Part shown: positions 1 through 6,519 of the stretch, in pieces
Layout of the letters: each line of letters starts with the position of its first letter
Numbering within the stretch: the stretch's first letter is position 1
Source of the DNA: an uncultured bacterium
Lineage (GTDB): Bacteria; Bacteroidota; Bacteroidia; Bacteroidales; Muribaculaceae
Reading direction: 5' to 3'
Assembly (NCBI GenBank): GCA_946184715.1
Contig: CAMHGU010000127.1
Location: forward strand, 1 to 6,567
DNA length: 6,567 bases
Translations under genes and position numbers: made by a program
The notes under the pieces: generated by a model
Told to the model about the DNA's origin: nothing
Databases searched by the model: none
The model's input: only the letters and a program-made list of their open reading frames with translations

Positions 1-19
1 GTATTGCTCTCGGTTTGCA

Positions 20-44
20 CTAACTTTGGCTACGCCCAAGTTAG
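20..44. repeat. Short hairpin, first palindrome of the upstream repeat
   Basis: CTAACTTTGGC at 20-30 pairs with GCCCAAGTTAG at 34-44 around the 3-base loop TAC, with a single T/C mismatch in an 11-position stem. No T-tract follows on the plus strand, so it does not look like an intrinsic terminator. It overlaps the first copy of the 14-base direct repeat. Confidence 0.55.
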
Positions 45-54
45 GCTGCGGCTC

Positions 55-93
55 GCCAAATGCAAATTCAAGCACGCTTGATTTGCATTTGGC
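55..93. repeat. Long palindrome, second hairpin of the upstream repeat
   Basis: The arms GCCAAATGCAAAT (55-67) and ATTTGCATTTGGC (81-93) are perfect 13-base inverted repeats. Further pairing (CAAG at 69-72 with CTTG at 77-80) continues towards the centre past one bulged T at 68, leaving a small loop. The stem would be about 17 bp. No T-tract follows it. The right arm contains the TTG that serves as the -33 element of the promoter proposed for dxr. Confidence 0.65.
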
Positions 94-113
94 CTCGCCT
101 TGCACTAACTTTG
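83..113 (+). promoter_or_regulatory. Bacteroidota-type promoter for the dxr transcription unit
   Basis: TTG at 83-85 is followed by a 20-base spacer and TAACTTTG at 106-113. This matches the primary sigma factor consensus of Bacteroidota (TTG, 19-20 bases, TAnnTTTG). Transcription would start roughly at 119-121, leaving an AT-rich leader of about 20 bases before the GTG start of dxr at 141. The -7 box is part of the 14-base direct repeat and the -33 element lies in a hairpin arm, so the repeat itself appears to supply the promoter. The motif match is seen directly; activity is inferred. Confidence 0.6.
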
Positions 114-140
114 CAAATTGAAACAAAAAAAGCTGATATA

Positions 141-1301
141 GTGACATTACGAAACATTGCTATACTGGGCAGCACGGGGTCGATAGGGACTCAGACGCTC
201 GACATCTGCGCCGAATACCCCACGCTGCTGCGCCCCTATTTGCTCACCGCCAATCGCAACGTGGAGCTGCTCGCGCGGCAGGCTCGGCAGTTCAAGCCGC
301 AGCGTGTGATTATCGCCGATGAGAGTTGCTACCCCGCCCTCTGTCGCCTGCTTGAAGGTTCCGAGGTGGAGGTGGCAGCCGGCTCCAAGGCGATTACCGA
401 CGCTATGAGCGACCCGGCTATCGACACCGTAGTCACTGCAATGGTGGGCTACAGCGGTCTTGAGCCTACTATCGCCGCTGCGCGCCACGGCAAGGTGATA
501 GCCCTTTCCAATAAGGAGACGCTCGTGGTGGCCGGCGAGCTGATTTCGGCACTGGCCAAGGAGCACAACGCCCCCATCCGTCCGGTCGATTCAGAGCACT
601 CGGCCATCTTCCAGTGCCTTGCCGGCGAGAGCCACGACAGCATCGACCGCCTGATACTTACCGCCTCGGGAGGCCCGTTCCGCACGCTTACCAAAGAGCA
701 GATGCAGAGCGTCACCAAAGCCGATGCTCTCCACCACCCCAACTGGAATATGGGCGCCAAGGTCACTATCGACTCGGCCTCGATGATGAACAAAGGCTTC
801 GAGATTATGGAAGCGCGATGGCTCTTCGATATTCCGGCCGACCGCATCGACGTGGCGGTGCACCCCCAGTCGATAGTTCACTCGATGGTGCAATTTGTTG
901 ACGGCTCCATCAAGGCGCAGCTCGGCCTGCCCGATATGCACCTACCCATACGCTACGCCTTGGGATTTCCGCAGCGCCTCAAGAGCGACTGCCGCAAGAT
1001 GCGCATCAGCGACTACTCCAGCCTGACCTTTGATGAGCCCGACCCGGAGCGTTTCCCTATGCTGCGCCACGCCTACGACGCAATAGCGCGCGGCGGCAAC
1101 GCCCCCTGCGCTCTCAACGCCGCCAATGAGATAGCCGTGGCCGCTTTCCTCGAAGAGAAAATACGCTTTGTAGATATCCCCGACATCGTGGGCCGCGCCG
1201 TGGCCGCCGCCACCTTCATCGAGCGCCCCACCTACGAGCAGCTCGTGGCCACCAACACCGAGGTGCGCCAATCGGCCCTTTTCCTCATCACCAAAGAATA
1301 A
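141..1301 (+). CDS. dxr: 1-deoxy-D-xylulose 5-phosphate reductoisomerase
   Basis: This cytoplasmic enzyme converts 1-deoxy-D-xylulose 5-phosphate to 2-C-methyl-D-erythritol 4-phosphate with NADPH and a divalent metal. It is the second step of the MEP route to isoprenoid precursors and the family is the target of fosmidomycin. I chose the GTG at 141, giving 386 residues, because the NADPH-binding loop GSTGSIG then falls at residues 10-16 as in the family; an in-frame ATG at 60 lies inside the upstream palindrome and would add 27 unrelated residues. Visible motifs are SNKET (123-127), the metal and substrate segment VDSEH with Asp150 and Glu152, SGGPFR from Ser176, HPNW from His199, and Ser212, Asn217, Lys218 and Glu221 in the segment ending NKGFE. 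Compared with E. coli Dxr, numbering shifts by about ten residues between 152 and 176, so the protein has a shorter connecting segment there. Length is normal and no key residue is missing. No Shine-Dalgarno sequence is seen; the leader is A-rich. Confidence 0.96.
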   Translation: MTLRNIAILGSTGSIGTQTLDICAEYPTLLRPYLLTANRNVELLARQARQFKPQRVIIADESCYPALCRLLEGSEVEVAAGSKAITDAMSDPAIDTVVTAMVGYSGLEPTIAAARHGKVIALSNKETLVVAGELISALAKEHNAPIRPVDSEHSAIFQCLAGESHDSIDRLILTASGGPFRTLTKEQMQSVTKADALHHPNWNMGAKVTIDSASMMNKGFEIMEARWLFDIPADRIDVAVHPQSIVHSMVQFVDGSIKAQLGLPDMHLPIRYALGFPQRLKSDCRKMRISDYSSLTFDEPDPERFPMLRHAYDAIARGGNAPCALNAANEIAVAAFLEEKIRFVDIPDIVGRAVAAATFIERPTYEQLVATNTEVRQSALFLITKE

Positions 1302-1313
1302 CAACACCCTTAT

Positions 1314-2693
1314 ATGGACAGTACAATACTTATCAAAGCCCTGCAGCTCGTGCTGGCACTGAGTATCCTCGTGATATGGCACGAATTCGGGCACTACTCC
1401 CTGGCGCGCCTCTTCGGCGTGAAGGTGGAGAAGTTCTACCTCTTTTTCGACCCGTGGTTCTCGCTCTTCAAGTGGAAGCCCAAAGCCAAGCCACTCAAGG
1501 AAGGCGAGACCGAAGATAGCCGCAAGCCCTCGTGGCGCGACACCGAATACGGCGTGGGCTGGCTGCCGCTGGGCGGCTACGTCAAGATTGCCGGTATGAT
1601 CGACGAGTCGATGGACAAAGAGCAGATGAAACAGCCCGCCAAGCCGTGGGAGTTCCGCACCAAGCCCGCTTGGCAGCGACTGCTAATAATGATCGCCGGC
1701 GTGGTGTTCAACTTCATTCAAGCCGTGATCATCTATGCCGGCATAGTGTGGTGGTGGGGCGAAGAGTACATCACCTTCGACAATGCCACCTACGGAATGG
1801 AATACAGCGAAGCGGCCCACGCCGCCGGCTACCGCGATGGTGATATACCGCTGCTGGCCGATGGCGTCAAGGTCAACAGCCCCGACGATATGCTCCGCAT
1901 CATCAATGCCAAAGAGGTGACCGCGCGCCGCGGCGACAGCACCGTGGTCATCAACCAGGAAGGGATGCTCAACTCCATCGTCAAGGATGCCAACGACGGC
2001 AAGGACGTGGCGTTTATGACCTACCGCTTCCCTGTCTTTGTAGATAAGACCGAGAAAGGCATGGGCGCCGCCAAGGCCGGCCTGCAGCACGGCGACCACA
2101 TCGTGGCCGTCAACGACTCGGCCGCGCTCTCCTACGCCACATTCACGCAGCTCCTCACCGACAACAAGGGGCGCACCGTGAAACTCAGCATCGAGCGCGA
2201 CGGCAAGCCGCTCGACGTCACCGCCTCCATCAGCGAGGGCGGCAAGCTCGGCTTCCAGCTGATGCCGCTCGATAAGATATATAAGGTGGACTACGTGCGC
2301 TACTCCTTCTTCGAGTCGATACCGCGCGGCTGGGCCCTCGGCGTGGACCGCCTCACCGGCTACGTGAAGCAGCTCAAGCTCATCTTCACCAAAGAGGGTG
2401 CCCAGAGCATAGGCGGATTCGGCGCCATAGGCTCCATCTTCCCCGACCAATGGGACTGGCGCGGATTCTGGGAGATTACAGCCTTCCTCGCCATCATTCT
2501 CGCCTTTATGAACATACTGCCGATACCGGCCCTCGACGGCGGCCACGTGCTATTCCTCATTGCCGAGATTGTGACCCGCCGCAAGCCCAGCGAGAAGCTG
2601 CTCGAGTACGCCCAAGTGACGGGTATGGTAATCCTCTTCGCGCTCCTGATCTACGCCAACGGCAACGACATCTACCGCTTCTTCTTTAAGTAA
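1314..2693 (+). CDS. rseP: RseP-family site-2 intramembrane zinc metalloprotease
   Basis: An inner-membrane M50 protease that cuts substrates within transmembrane segments; in E. coli RseP cleaves the anti-sigma factor RseA and leftover signal peptides. The 459-residue length is normal. Order of features: first membrane helix at about 5-30 carrying the zinc motif HEFGH (23-27, catalytic Glu24); a polar, Lys/Asp-rich stretch at about 45-85; the conserved GGYVKIAGM segment; a second helix at about 123-148 containing AGVVFNF; two tandem periplasmic PDZ-like domains at about 154-240 and 244-318; a third helix with NILPIPALDGG, where Asp408 is the expected third zinc ligand (LDGGH 407-411); and a last helix at about 433-452. 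It starts 12 bases after dxr, a neighbour pair common across bacteria (dxr-rseP in E. coli is part of a longer envelope and lipid cluster). No anti-sigma gene is nearby, so the substrate in this organism is unknown. Confidence 0.95.
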   Translation: MDSTILIKALQLVLALSILVIWHEFGHYSLARLFGVKVEKFYLFFDPWFSLFKWKPKAKPLKEGETEDSRKPSWRDTEYGVGWLPLGGYVKIAGMIDESMDKEQMKQPAKPWEFRTKPAWQRLLIMIAGVVFNFIQAVIIYAGIVWWWGEEYITFDNATYGMEYSEAAHAAGYRDGDIPLLADGVKVNSPDDMLRIINAKEVTARRGDSTVVINQEGMLNSIVKDANDGKDVAFMTYRFPVFVDKTEKGMGAAKAGLQHGDHIVAVNDSAALSYATFTQLLTDNKGRTVKLSIERDGKPLDVTASISEGGKLGFQLMPLDKIYKVDYVRYSFFESIPRGWALGVDRLTGYVKQLKLIFTKEGAQSIGGFGAIGSIFPDQWDWRGFWEITAFLAIILAFMNILPIPALDGGHVLFLIAEIVTRRKPSEKLLEYAQVTGMVILFALLIYANGNDIYRFFFK

Positions 2694-2698
2694 ACGCT

Positions 2699-3883
2699 AT
2701 GCAACAGTATCCTAAAATCACACTGCGCAAAGGAAAAGAGGAATCACTCAAGCGATTCCACCCCTGGGTGTTCTCAGGCGCCATACAGCGCGCCGACGAG
2801 GGCATCGAGGAGGGCGACACCGTGGCAGTGCTCACCTCGGGCGGTGAGCTCGTGGGCTACGGCCACTACCAGATAGGCAGCATCGCCGTGAGGATGCTCA
2901 CCTTCAGCGACACCCCCATCGATGCGGCGCTATATAGCAAGCGGCTACGCCAGGCACTGGCGATGCGGCAGGCTCTCGGCATCGCCGGCACTGCCTATCG
3001 GCTCGTGCACGGCGAGGGCGATTTCCTTCCCGGGCTCGTCATCGACATCTACGGCACCACAGCCGTGGTGCAGGCCCACTCGCCCGCTATGCACCTCGCC
3101 CGCCACATCATAGCCGACGCACTATGCGACATCGAAGAGCTCCACGTCGACAACGTGTACTACAAATCAGAGACCACCCTGCCCTTCAAGGCGCAGCTCG
3201 ACCCTCAGAACGAGTATCTCCGCGGCCAATTCGTCACCGACATTGCCGAGGAGAACGGCCTTCGGTTCCACATCGACTGGCTCCGAGGTCAGAAGACCGG
3301 CTTCTTCATTGACCAGCGCGACAATCGGCGACTGCTGCAGCAGTATTCGCAAGGCAAGCGCGTGCTCAATATGTTCTGCTACACCGGCGGCTTCTCCTGC
3401 TACGCTATGCGCGGCGGCGCCCTGAAAGTCGACTCGGTGGATAGTTCGGCCAAGGCCATTCAACTCACCGACGAGAACATCGCCCTCAACTTCGATGAAG
3501 CCGACCGCCAGCGCCACCGCGCCATCGCCGTCGATGCCTTCAAATATCTGGCTGAGATGCAACAGGGCGACTACGACCTCATCGTGCTCGACCCGCCGGC
3601 CTTCGCCAAGCATAAAAACGCCCTGCGCAATGCCCTTATAGGCTACCGCAAGCTCAACACCAAGGCCATAGAGAAGATAGCCCACGGCGGCATCCTCTTC
3701 ACCTTCTCCTGCTCCCAGGCCGTAAGCCGCGAGCAATTCCGGCTGGCGGTGTTCAGCGCCGCGGCCGCCGCACGTCGCAAGGTGCGCATACTCCATCAGC
3801 TCACCCAGCCCGCCGACCACCCCATCAACATCTACCACCCCGAGGGCGAGTATCTCAAAGGCCTCGTGCTCTACATCGAATAG
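2699..3883 (+). CDS. rlmI: RlmI-type class I SAM-dependent 23S rRNA methyltransferase
   Basis: A cytoplasmic RNA methyltransferase of the YccW/RlmI family (COG1092); the E. coli member makes 5-methylcytosine 1962 in 23S rRNA. At 394 residues the length is typical. The N-terminal part (about 3-75) is a PUA-like RNA-binding domain with HPWVFSGAI and a Gly-rich beta segment. A central linking domain follows (about 85-170), then a Rossmann methyltransferase: GQKTGFFIDQRDNR, the SAM-binding motif NMFCYTGGFS (224-233), an acidic VDSVDSS strand, DPPAFAKHK (from Asp298), and SCSQ with Cys338 near the C-terminus. The cysteine and DPP motifs fit m5C chemistry, but the exact target base here is inferred from the family. 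It starts only 5 bases after rseP, so translational coupling is plausible, and it ends in tandem TAG codons (3881-3886). Related family members act on other rRNA sites, so the symbol is less certain than the class. Confidence 0.88.
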   Translation: MQQYPKITLRKGKEESLKRFHPWVFSGAIQRADEGIEEGDTVAVLTSGGELVGYGHYQIGSIAVRMLTFSDTPIDAALYSKRLRQALAMRQALGIAGTAYRLVHGEGDFLPGLVIDIYGTTAVVQAHSPAMHLARHIIADALCDIEELHVDNVYYKSETTLPFKAQLDPQNEYLRGQFVTDIAEENGLRFHIDWLRGQKTGFFIDQRDNRRLLQQYSQGKRVLNMFCYTGGFSCYAMRGGALKVDSVDSSAKAIQLTDENIALNFDEADRQRHRAIAVDAFKYLAEMQQGDYDLIVLDPPAFAKHKNALRNALIGYRKLNTKAIEKIAHGGILFTFSCSQAVSREQFRLAVFSAAAAARRKVRILHQLTQPADHPINIYHPEGEYLKGLVLYIE

Positions 3884-3911
3884 TAGCAAATAATACAACT
3901 CTATATTAACG

Positions 3912-5951
3912 ATGAAATCAAAACTCTTAATCGCAGGCTTCATAGCCTTAGCTACAACAGCCATGCTCAAAGCAACCCCCAATCCGCAGCTCAACTACCA
4001 CGTGGACCGCTTCGCCGACATCGAGGTGCTGCGCTACGACGTGCCGGGCTTCGACCGTCTTTCGCTCAATCAGAAGAAGCTCGTGTATTACCTCACCCAA
4101 GCCGCCCTCCAAGGCCGCGACATTCTCACCGACCAGAATTGCCGCTATAACCTTGCCGTGCGCCAGACCCTCGAAGCCATCTACACCAACTACACCGGTG
4201 CCCGCACCGACGACAACTACAAAGGCTTCGAGCTGTATCTCAAGCAGGTGTGGTTTGCCAACGGCATACACCATCACTACGGCAACGACAAGTTTGTGCC
4301 CACATTCTCGCAGCAGTGGTTCGACAGCCAAGTGCGTGCCCTCGGCGCCGCCAAGCTGCCACTTGCTCAAGGCGAGACCCTCGACTCCTTCCTCGCCACT
4401 ATGGATAAGGTGATTTTCGACCCCACGTTTATGGCTAAGAAGGTGGAGCAGGGCGAAGGCAAAGACCTCGTAGCCACCTCGGCCGTCAACTTCTACGAGG
4501 GTGTCACCCAAAAGGAGGTTGAAGACTACTACGCTTCAATCAAGGTGCCCGGCGACCCCACCCCCATCTCCTACGGGCTCAACAGCAAGGTGGTGAAGCG
4601 CGACGGCAAGGTGGTGGAGCTGCCCTATAAGGTGGGCGGCCTCTACTCCGACGCCATCCTCAACATCCTCTACTGGCTCTCCAAAGCCAAAGAGGTGGCC
4701 GAGAACGCCGAGCAGGCTTCCACTATCAACCGCCTCACCGAGTACTACGCCAGCGGCAACCTCCGCGTTTTTGACCAGTACTCAATCACCTGGGCGCGCG
4801 ACACCGAGAGCCGCGTGGACTTCATCAACGGCTTCATCGAAGACTACAACGACCCCCTCGGAATGAAAGGCTCCTGGGAATCGATTGTCAACTTCAAGAA
4901 CGAAGAGGCCTCGCACCGCACCGAGGTCATCAGCCAAAACGCCCAATGGTTTGAGGACCACTCGCCTATCGACGACCGCTTCCGCAAGCCGCAAGTGAAG
5001 GGCGTCTCGGCAAAGGTCATCACCGCCTGCATCCTCGCCGGCGACTCCTACCCCTCCACCCCCATCGGCATTAACCTCCCCAACGCCGACTGGATTCGCG
5101 CCGCCTACGGCTCCAAATCGGTAACCCTCGAGAACATCACCGAGGCCTACGACATCGCCTCCCACGGCAACGGCTTCAACGAAGAGTTTGTAATCGACGA
5201 GCCCACCCGCGAGCTGCTCGAGAAGTACCTTTTCATCACCGACAATATGCACACCGACCTCCACGAGTGCCTCGGCCACGCTTCGGGCCAGCTGCTCCCC
5301 GGCGTGGACCTCAGCGTGATGAAATCCTATGGCTCTTGCCTCGAAGAGACCCGCGCCGACCTCTTCGCCCTCTACTACCTCGCCGACCCCAAACTCATAG
5401 AGCTTGGCCTCCTCGACAACCCCGATGCCTACAAAGCCGAATACTACAAGTATATGCTCAATGGCCTGATGACACAGCTGATGCGCATCGAGCTGGGTAA
5501 AGACCTCGAAGAGGCCCACATGCGCAACCGTCAGCTCATCGCCGGCTGGTGCCTCGACCACGGCCGCGCCGACAATGTGGTAGAGCTCATCAAGCGCGAT
5601 GGCAAGACCTACGTCAAGATCAACGACTACCAGAAGCTCCGAGGCCTCTTCGGCACCCTACTCGCCGAGATACAGCGCATCAAGAGCGAAGGCGACTACA
5701 ACGCTTGCGCAGCCCTCATCGAGAAGTACGCCGTGAAGATCGACCCCGTGCTCCACAAAGAGGTGCTCGACCGCTACGCCAAGCTCAATATCGCCCCCTA
5801 TAAAGGCTTCGTCAACCCCACCTACGTGCCTGTGACCGATGCCGCCGGCAACATCATCGACGTCACCATCACCAATAATGAGGGCTATGCCGAGCAGATG
5901 CTCCGCTACTCCCGCGACTACTCGCCCCTCACCCATCCCATCAGCAAGTAA
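3912..5951 (+). CDS. Dipeptidyl peptidase III (M49 zinc metallopeptidase), secreted
   Basis: M49 enzymes remove dipeptides from the N-terminus of oligopeptides. This protein has 679 residues, close to the Bacteroides thetaiotaomicron enzyme and shorter than the human one. The zinc motif HECLGH is at 451-456 (ligands His451 and His456, catalytic Glu452) and the second motif EETRAD at 478-483 supplies the third ligand Glu479. HECLGH rather than the eukaryotic HELLGH is the form reported for Bacteroides. His536 in the conserved EEAHMRNRQ segment probably corresponds to the substrate-stabilising His of the family. Residues 1-21 look like a Sec signal peptide: MKSK, a hydrophobic core, then a likely cut after Ala21 (LKA/TP); there is no lipobox cysteine. 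This predicts a soluble periplasmic peptidase, unlike the cytosolic eukaryotic enzymes. It follows the methyltransferase by 28 AT-rich bases without a visible promoter or terminator, so it is probably read from the same transcript. Codons near the start are AT-rich while the body is strongly GC-rich, as often seen at translation starts. Confidence 0.95.
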   Translation: MKSKLLIAGFIALATTAMLKATPNPQLNYHVDRFADIEVLRYDVPGFDRLSLNQKKLVYYLTQAALQGRDILTDQNCRYNLAVRQTLEAIYTNYTGARTDDNYKGFELYLKQVWFANGIHHHYGNDKFVPTFSQQWFDSQVRALGAAKLPLAQGETLDSFLATMDKVIFDPTFMAKKVEQGEGKDLVATSAVNFYEGVTQKEVEDYYASIKVPGDPTPISYGLNSKVVKRDGKVVELPYKVGGLYSDAILNILYWLSKAKEVAENAEQASTINRLTEYYASGNLRVFDQYSITWARDTESRVDFINGFIEDYNDPLGMKGSWESIVNFKNEEASHRTEVISQNAQWFEDHSPIDDRFRKPQVKGVSAKVITACILAGDSYPSTPIGINLPNADWIRAAYGSKSVTLENITEAYDIASHGNGFNEEFVIDEPTRELLEKYLFITDNMHTDLHECLGHASGQLLPGVDLSVMKSYGSCLEETRADLFALYYLADPKLIELGLLDNPDAYKAEYYKYMLNGLMTQLMRIELGKDLEEAHMRNRQLIAGWCLDHGRADNVVELIKRDGKTYVKINDYQKLRGLFGTLLAEIQRIKSEGDYNACAALIEKYAVKIDPVLHKEVLDRYAKLNIAPYKGFVNPTYVPVTDAAGNIIDVTITNNEGYAEQMLRYSRDYSPLTHPISK

Positions 5952-5970
5952 CCCACCGCGACAACCAAAC

Positions 5971-6008
5971 GAAAGCCTCCCGAAGTCCATCGGCCTCGGG
6001 AGGCTTTC
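5971..6008 (+). terminator. Hairpin terminator after the peptidase gene, possibly bidirectional
   Basis: GAAAGCCTCCCGA (5971-5983) and TCGGGAGGCTTTC (5996-6008) form a perfect 13-bp stem with a 12-base loop, 19 bases after the stop codon. The plus-strand tail ACTTTGTT is only moderately T-rich; read from the other strand the tail is GTTTGGTT. The position between convergent units fits a terminator for the four-gene unit and a backstop for ssrA. Confidence 0.75.
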
Positions 6009-6062
6009 ACTTTGTTCCCTATAAGCTCTTGAAGATATAAACCACCGGCCCATAATAGCGAG

Positions 6063-6091
6063 AAAAGGCACCGGAGCCTAAGCCCGATGCC
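6063..6091 (-). terminator. Intrinsic terminator of ssrA
   Basis: Read on the minus strand, GGCATCGG (6091-6084) pairs with CCGGTGCC (6074-6067) with one G-U pair and a 9-base loop, followed directly by TTTT (6066-6063). Two further weak pairs (A-U, G-U) can extend the stem into the T-run. It lies about 10 bases beyond the mature 3' end of the tmRNA. Confidence 0.72.
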
Positions 6092-6101
6092 CTCTTCAGA
6101 G

Positions 6102-6497
6102 TGGAGGTAGAGGGGATTGAACCCTCGTCCTAACGCGGAACCAATAAGCTTTCTACATGCTTATCCGCAACTTGGTTTTCGACCGGAAGCAGGTTTGCGG
6201 CTACCAACCGCCGGCTTAGCTCCTAAATTTCAGATGCAACCCGAAGCTTGCGGCATCCTATTCTCGATTTATGAGCACCACCTGGTGGAAAAGTCTCGAG
6301 ACTCCGGCTTCTCCGGTGATGTCTTGTCCCTCCCACTTTGGAAGGGATTAAGCCGATCTACTATACTTCGATCAAGCAGCAAGAGCGTAATTAGTTTCGC
6401 CAGTTAAATTGTTAATGCCTGATATTAAAGAGGATAGGTATCGTCCCTCTGCATGCTTACTTACCGCCTCTACACGCAGTCAAAGCCAGTTACCCCC
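6102..6497 (-). ncRNA. ssrA: Transfer-messenger RNA (tmRNA, 10Sa RNA)
   Basis: This RNA, with SmpB, releases ribosomes stalled on broken mRNAs and adds a degradation tag to the unfinished protein. On the minus strand the 5' end GGGGGTA (6497-6491) pairs with TACCTCC (6109-6103) to form a 7-bp acceptor stem with one G-U pair; the discriminator A is at 6102. The T-arm is GAGGG-TTCAATC-CCCTC (6126-6110), five pairs around a seven-base loop. AAGCATGCAG (6458-6449) near the 5' side and AAGCATGTAG (6162-6153) near the 3' side can form part of the long H2 helix; AAGCATGTAG is also found in E. coli tmRNA. A probable first pseudoknot precedes the tag (AGAGG with CCTCT) and several G+C-rich stems follow it. 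The size is about 396 bases and the molecule is one-piece, not permuted. The full CCA end is not encoded (A is followed by CTC), so it must be added after processing. The D-like arm reads CTGGCTTTGAC where many tmRNAs have a GGATTCGAC-like form. It faces the peptidase gene. Confidence 0.95.
6372..6401 (-). other. tmRNA tag reading frame (GETNYALAA, stop TGA)
   Basis: Read on the minus strand from GGC at 6401, the codons give Gly-Glu-Thr-Asn-Tyr-Ala-Leu-Ala-Ala followed by TGA. The first residue added to a stalled chain would be the alanine carried by the tmRNA itself, giving AGETNYALAA. The ALAA end is the usual signal for ClpXP-type proteases. From memory this tag matches that listed for Bacteroides species, while Porphyromonas has GENNYALAA. 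This frame is too short to be an ordinary gene and is diagnostic of ssrA. Confidence 0.93.
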
Positions 6498-6519
6498 GTG
6501 CGATTTGCGATTAGCGCTG

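Larger units (their letters stand above)
15..113. repeat. Composite intergenic repeat with a 14-base direct repeat flanking two hairpins
   Basis: The 14-mer TTGCACTAACTTTG occurs at 15-28 and again at 100-113, exactly 85 bases apart. Each copy has TCG five bases upstream (10-12 and 95-97), so the similarity extends to about 19 bases with two mismatches. Two imperfect palindromes lie at or between the copies (20-44 and 55-93). The whole block is noncoding in style: it gives no recognisable protein and ends just before dxr. The layout resembles dispersed palindromic intergenic repeats found in many bacterial genomes, but one window cannot show whether other copies exist. The left edge may lie outside the window. 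That it is a repeat is seen directly; that it is a mobile or dispersed family is inference. Confidence 0.6.

Noticed and set aside
1..113. A CRISPR array or a protein-binding riboswitch upstream of dxr
   Set aside because: There are only two copies of a 14-base repeat with no regular spacers, and no conserved riboswitch core or terminator/antiterminator pair is visible.
1683..2546. A 287-codon open frame on the minus strand inside rseP
   Set aside because: It lies opposite a gene with all M50 motifs, and its composition is that of an antisense frame of GC-rich codons. No known motif or separate start signal is seen.
3884..3911. A separate promoter for the M49 gene in the 28-base gap
   Set aside because: The gap is AT-rich but contains no TAnnTTTG box, so I did not call a promoter.
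3167..3994. A 275-codon minus-strand frame across the methyltransferase and the start of the peptidase gene
   Set aside because: It is antisense to two well-supported genes, with low-complexity Val/Glu/Ala/Gly-rich sequence typical of a shadow frame.
4782..5561. A 259-codon minus-strand frame inside the M49 gene
   Set aside because: The composition is the reverse of strongly GC-biased codons, and the plus strand carries the HECLGH and EETRAD motifs.
6117..6407. A 96-codon plus-strand frame after the peptidase gene
   Set aside because: It lies entirely within the structured tmRNA on the opposite strand and resembles no protein.
6102..6497. A tRNA gene, or a permuted two-piece tmRNA
   Set aside because: The T-arm and acceptor stem could suggest a tRNA, but the two acceptor halves are almost 400 bases apart in normal 5'-to-3' order with the tag between them, as in a one-piece tmRNA.
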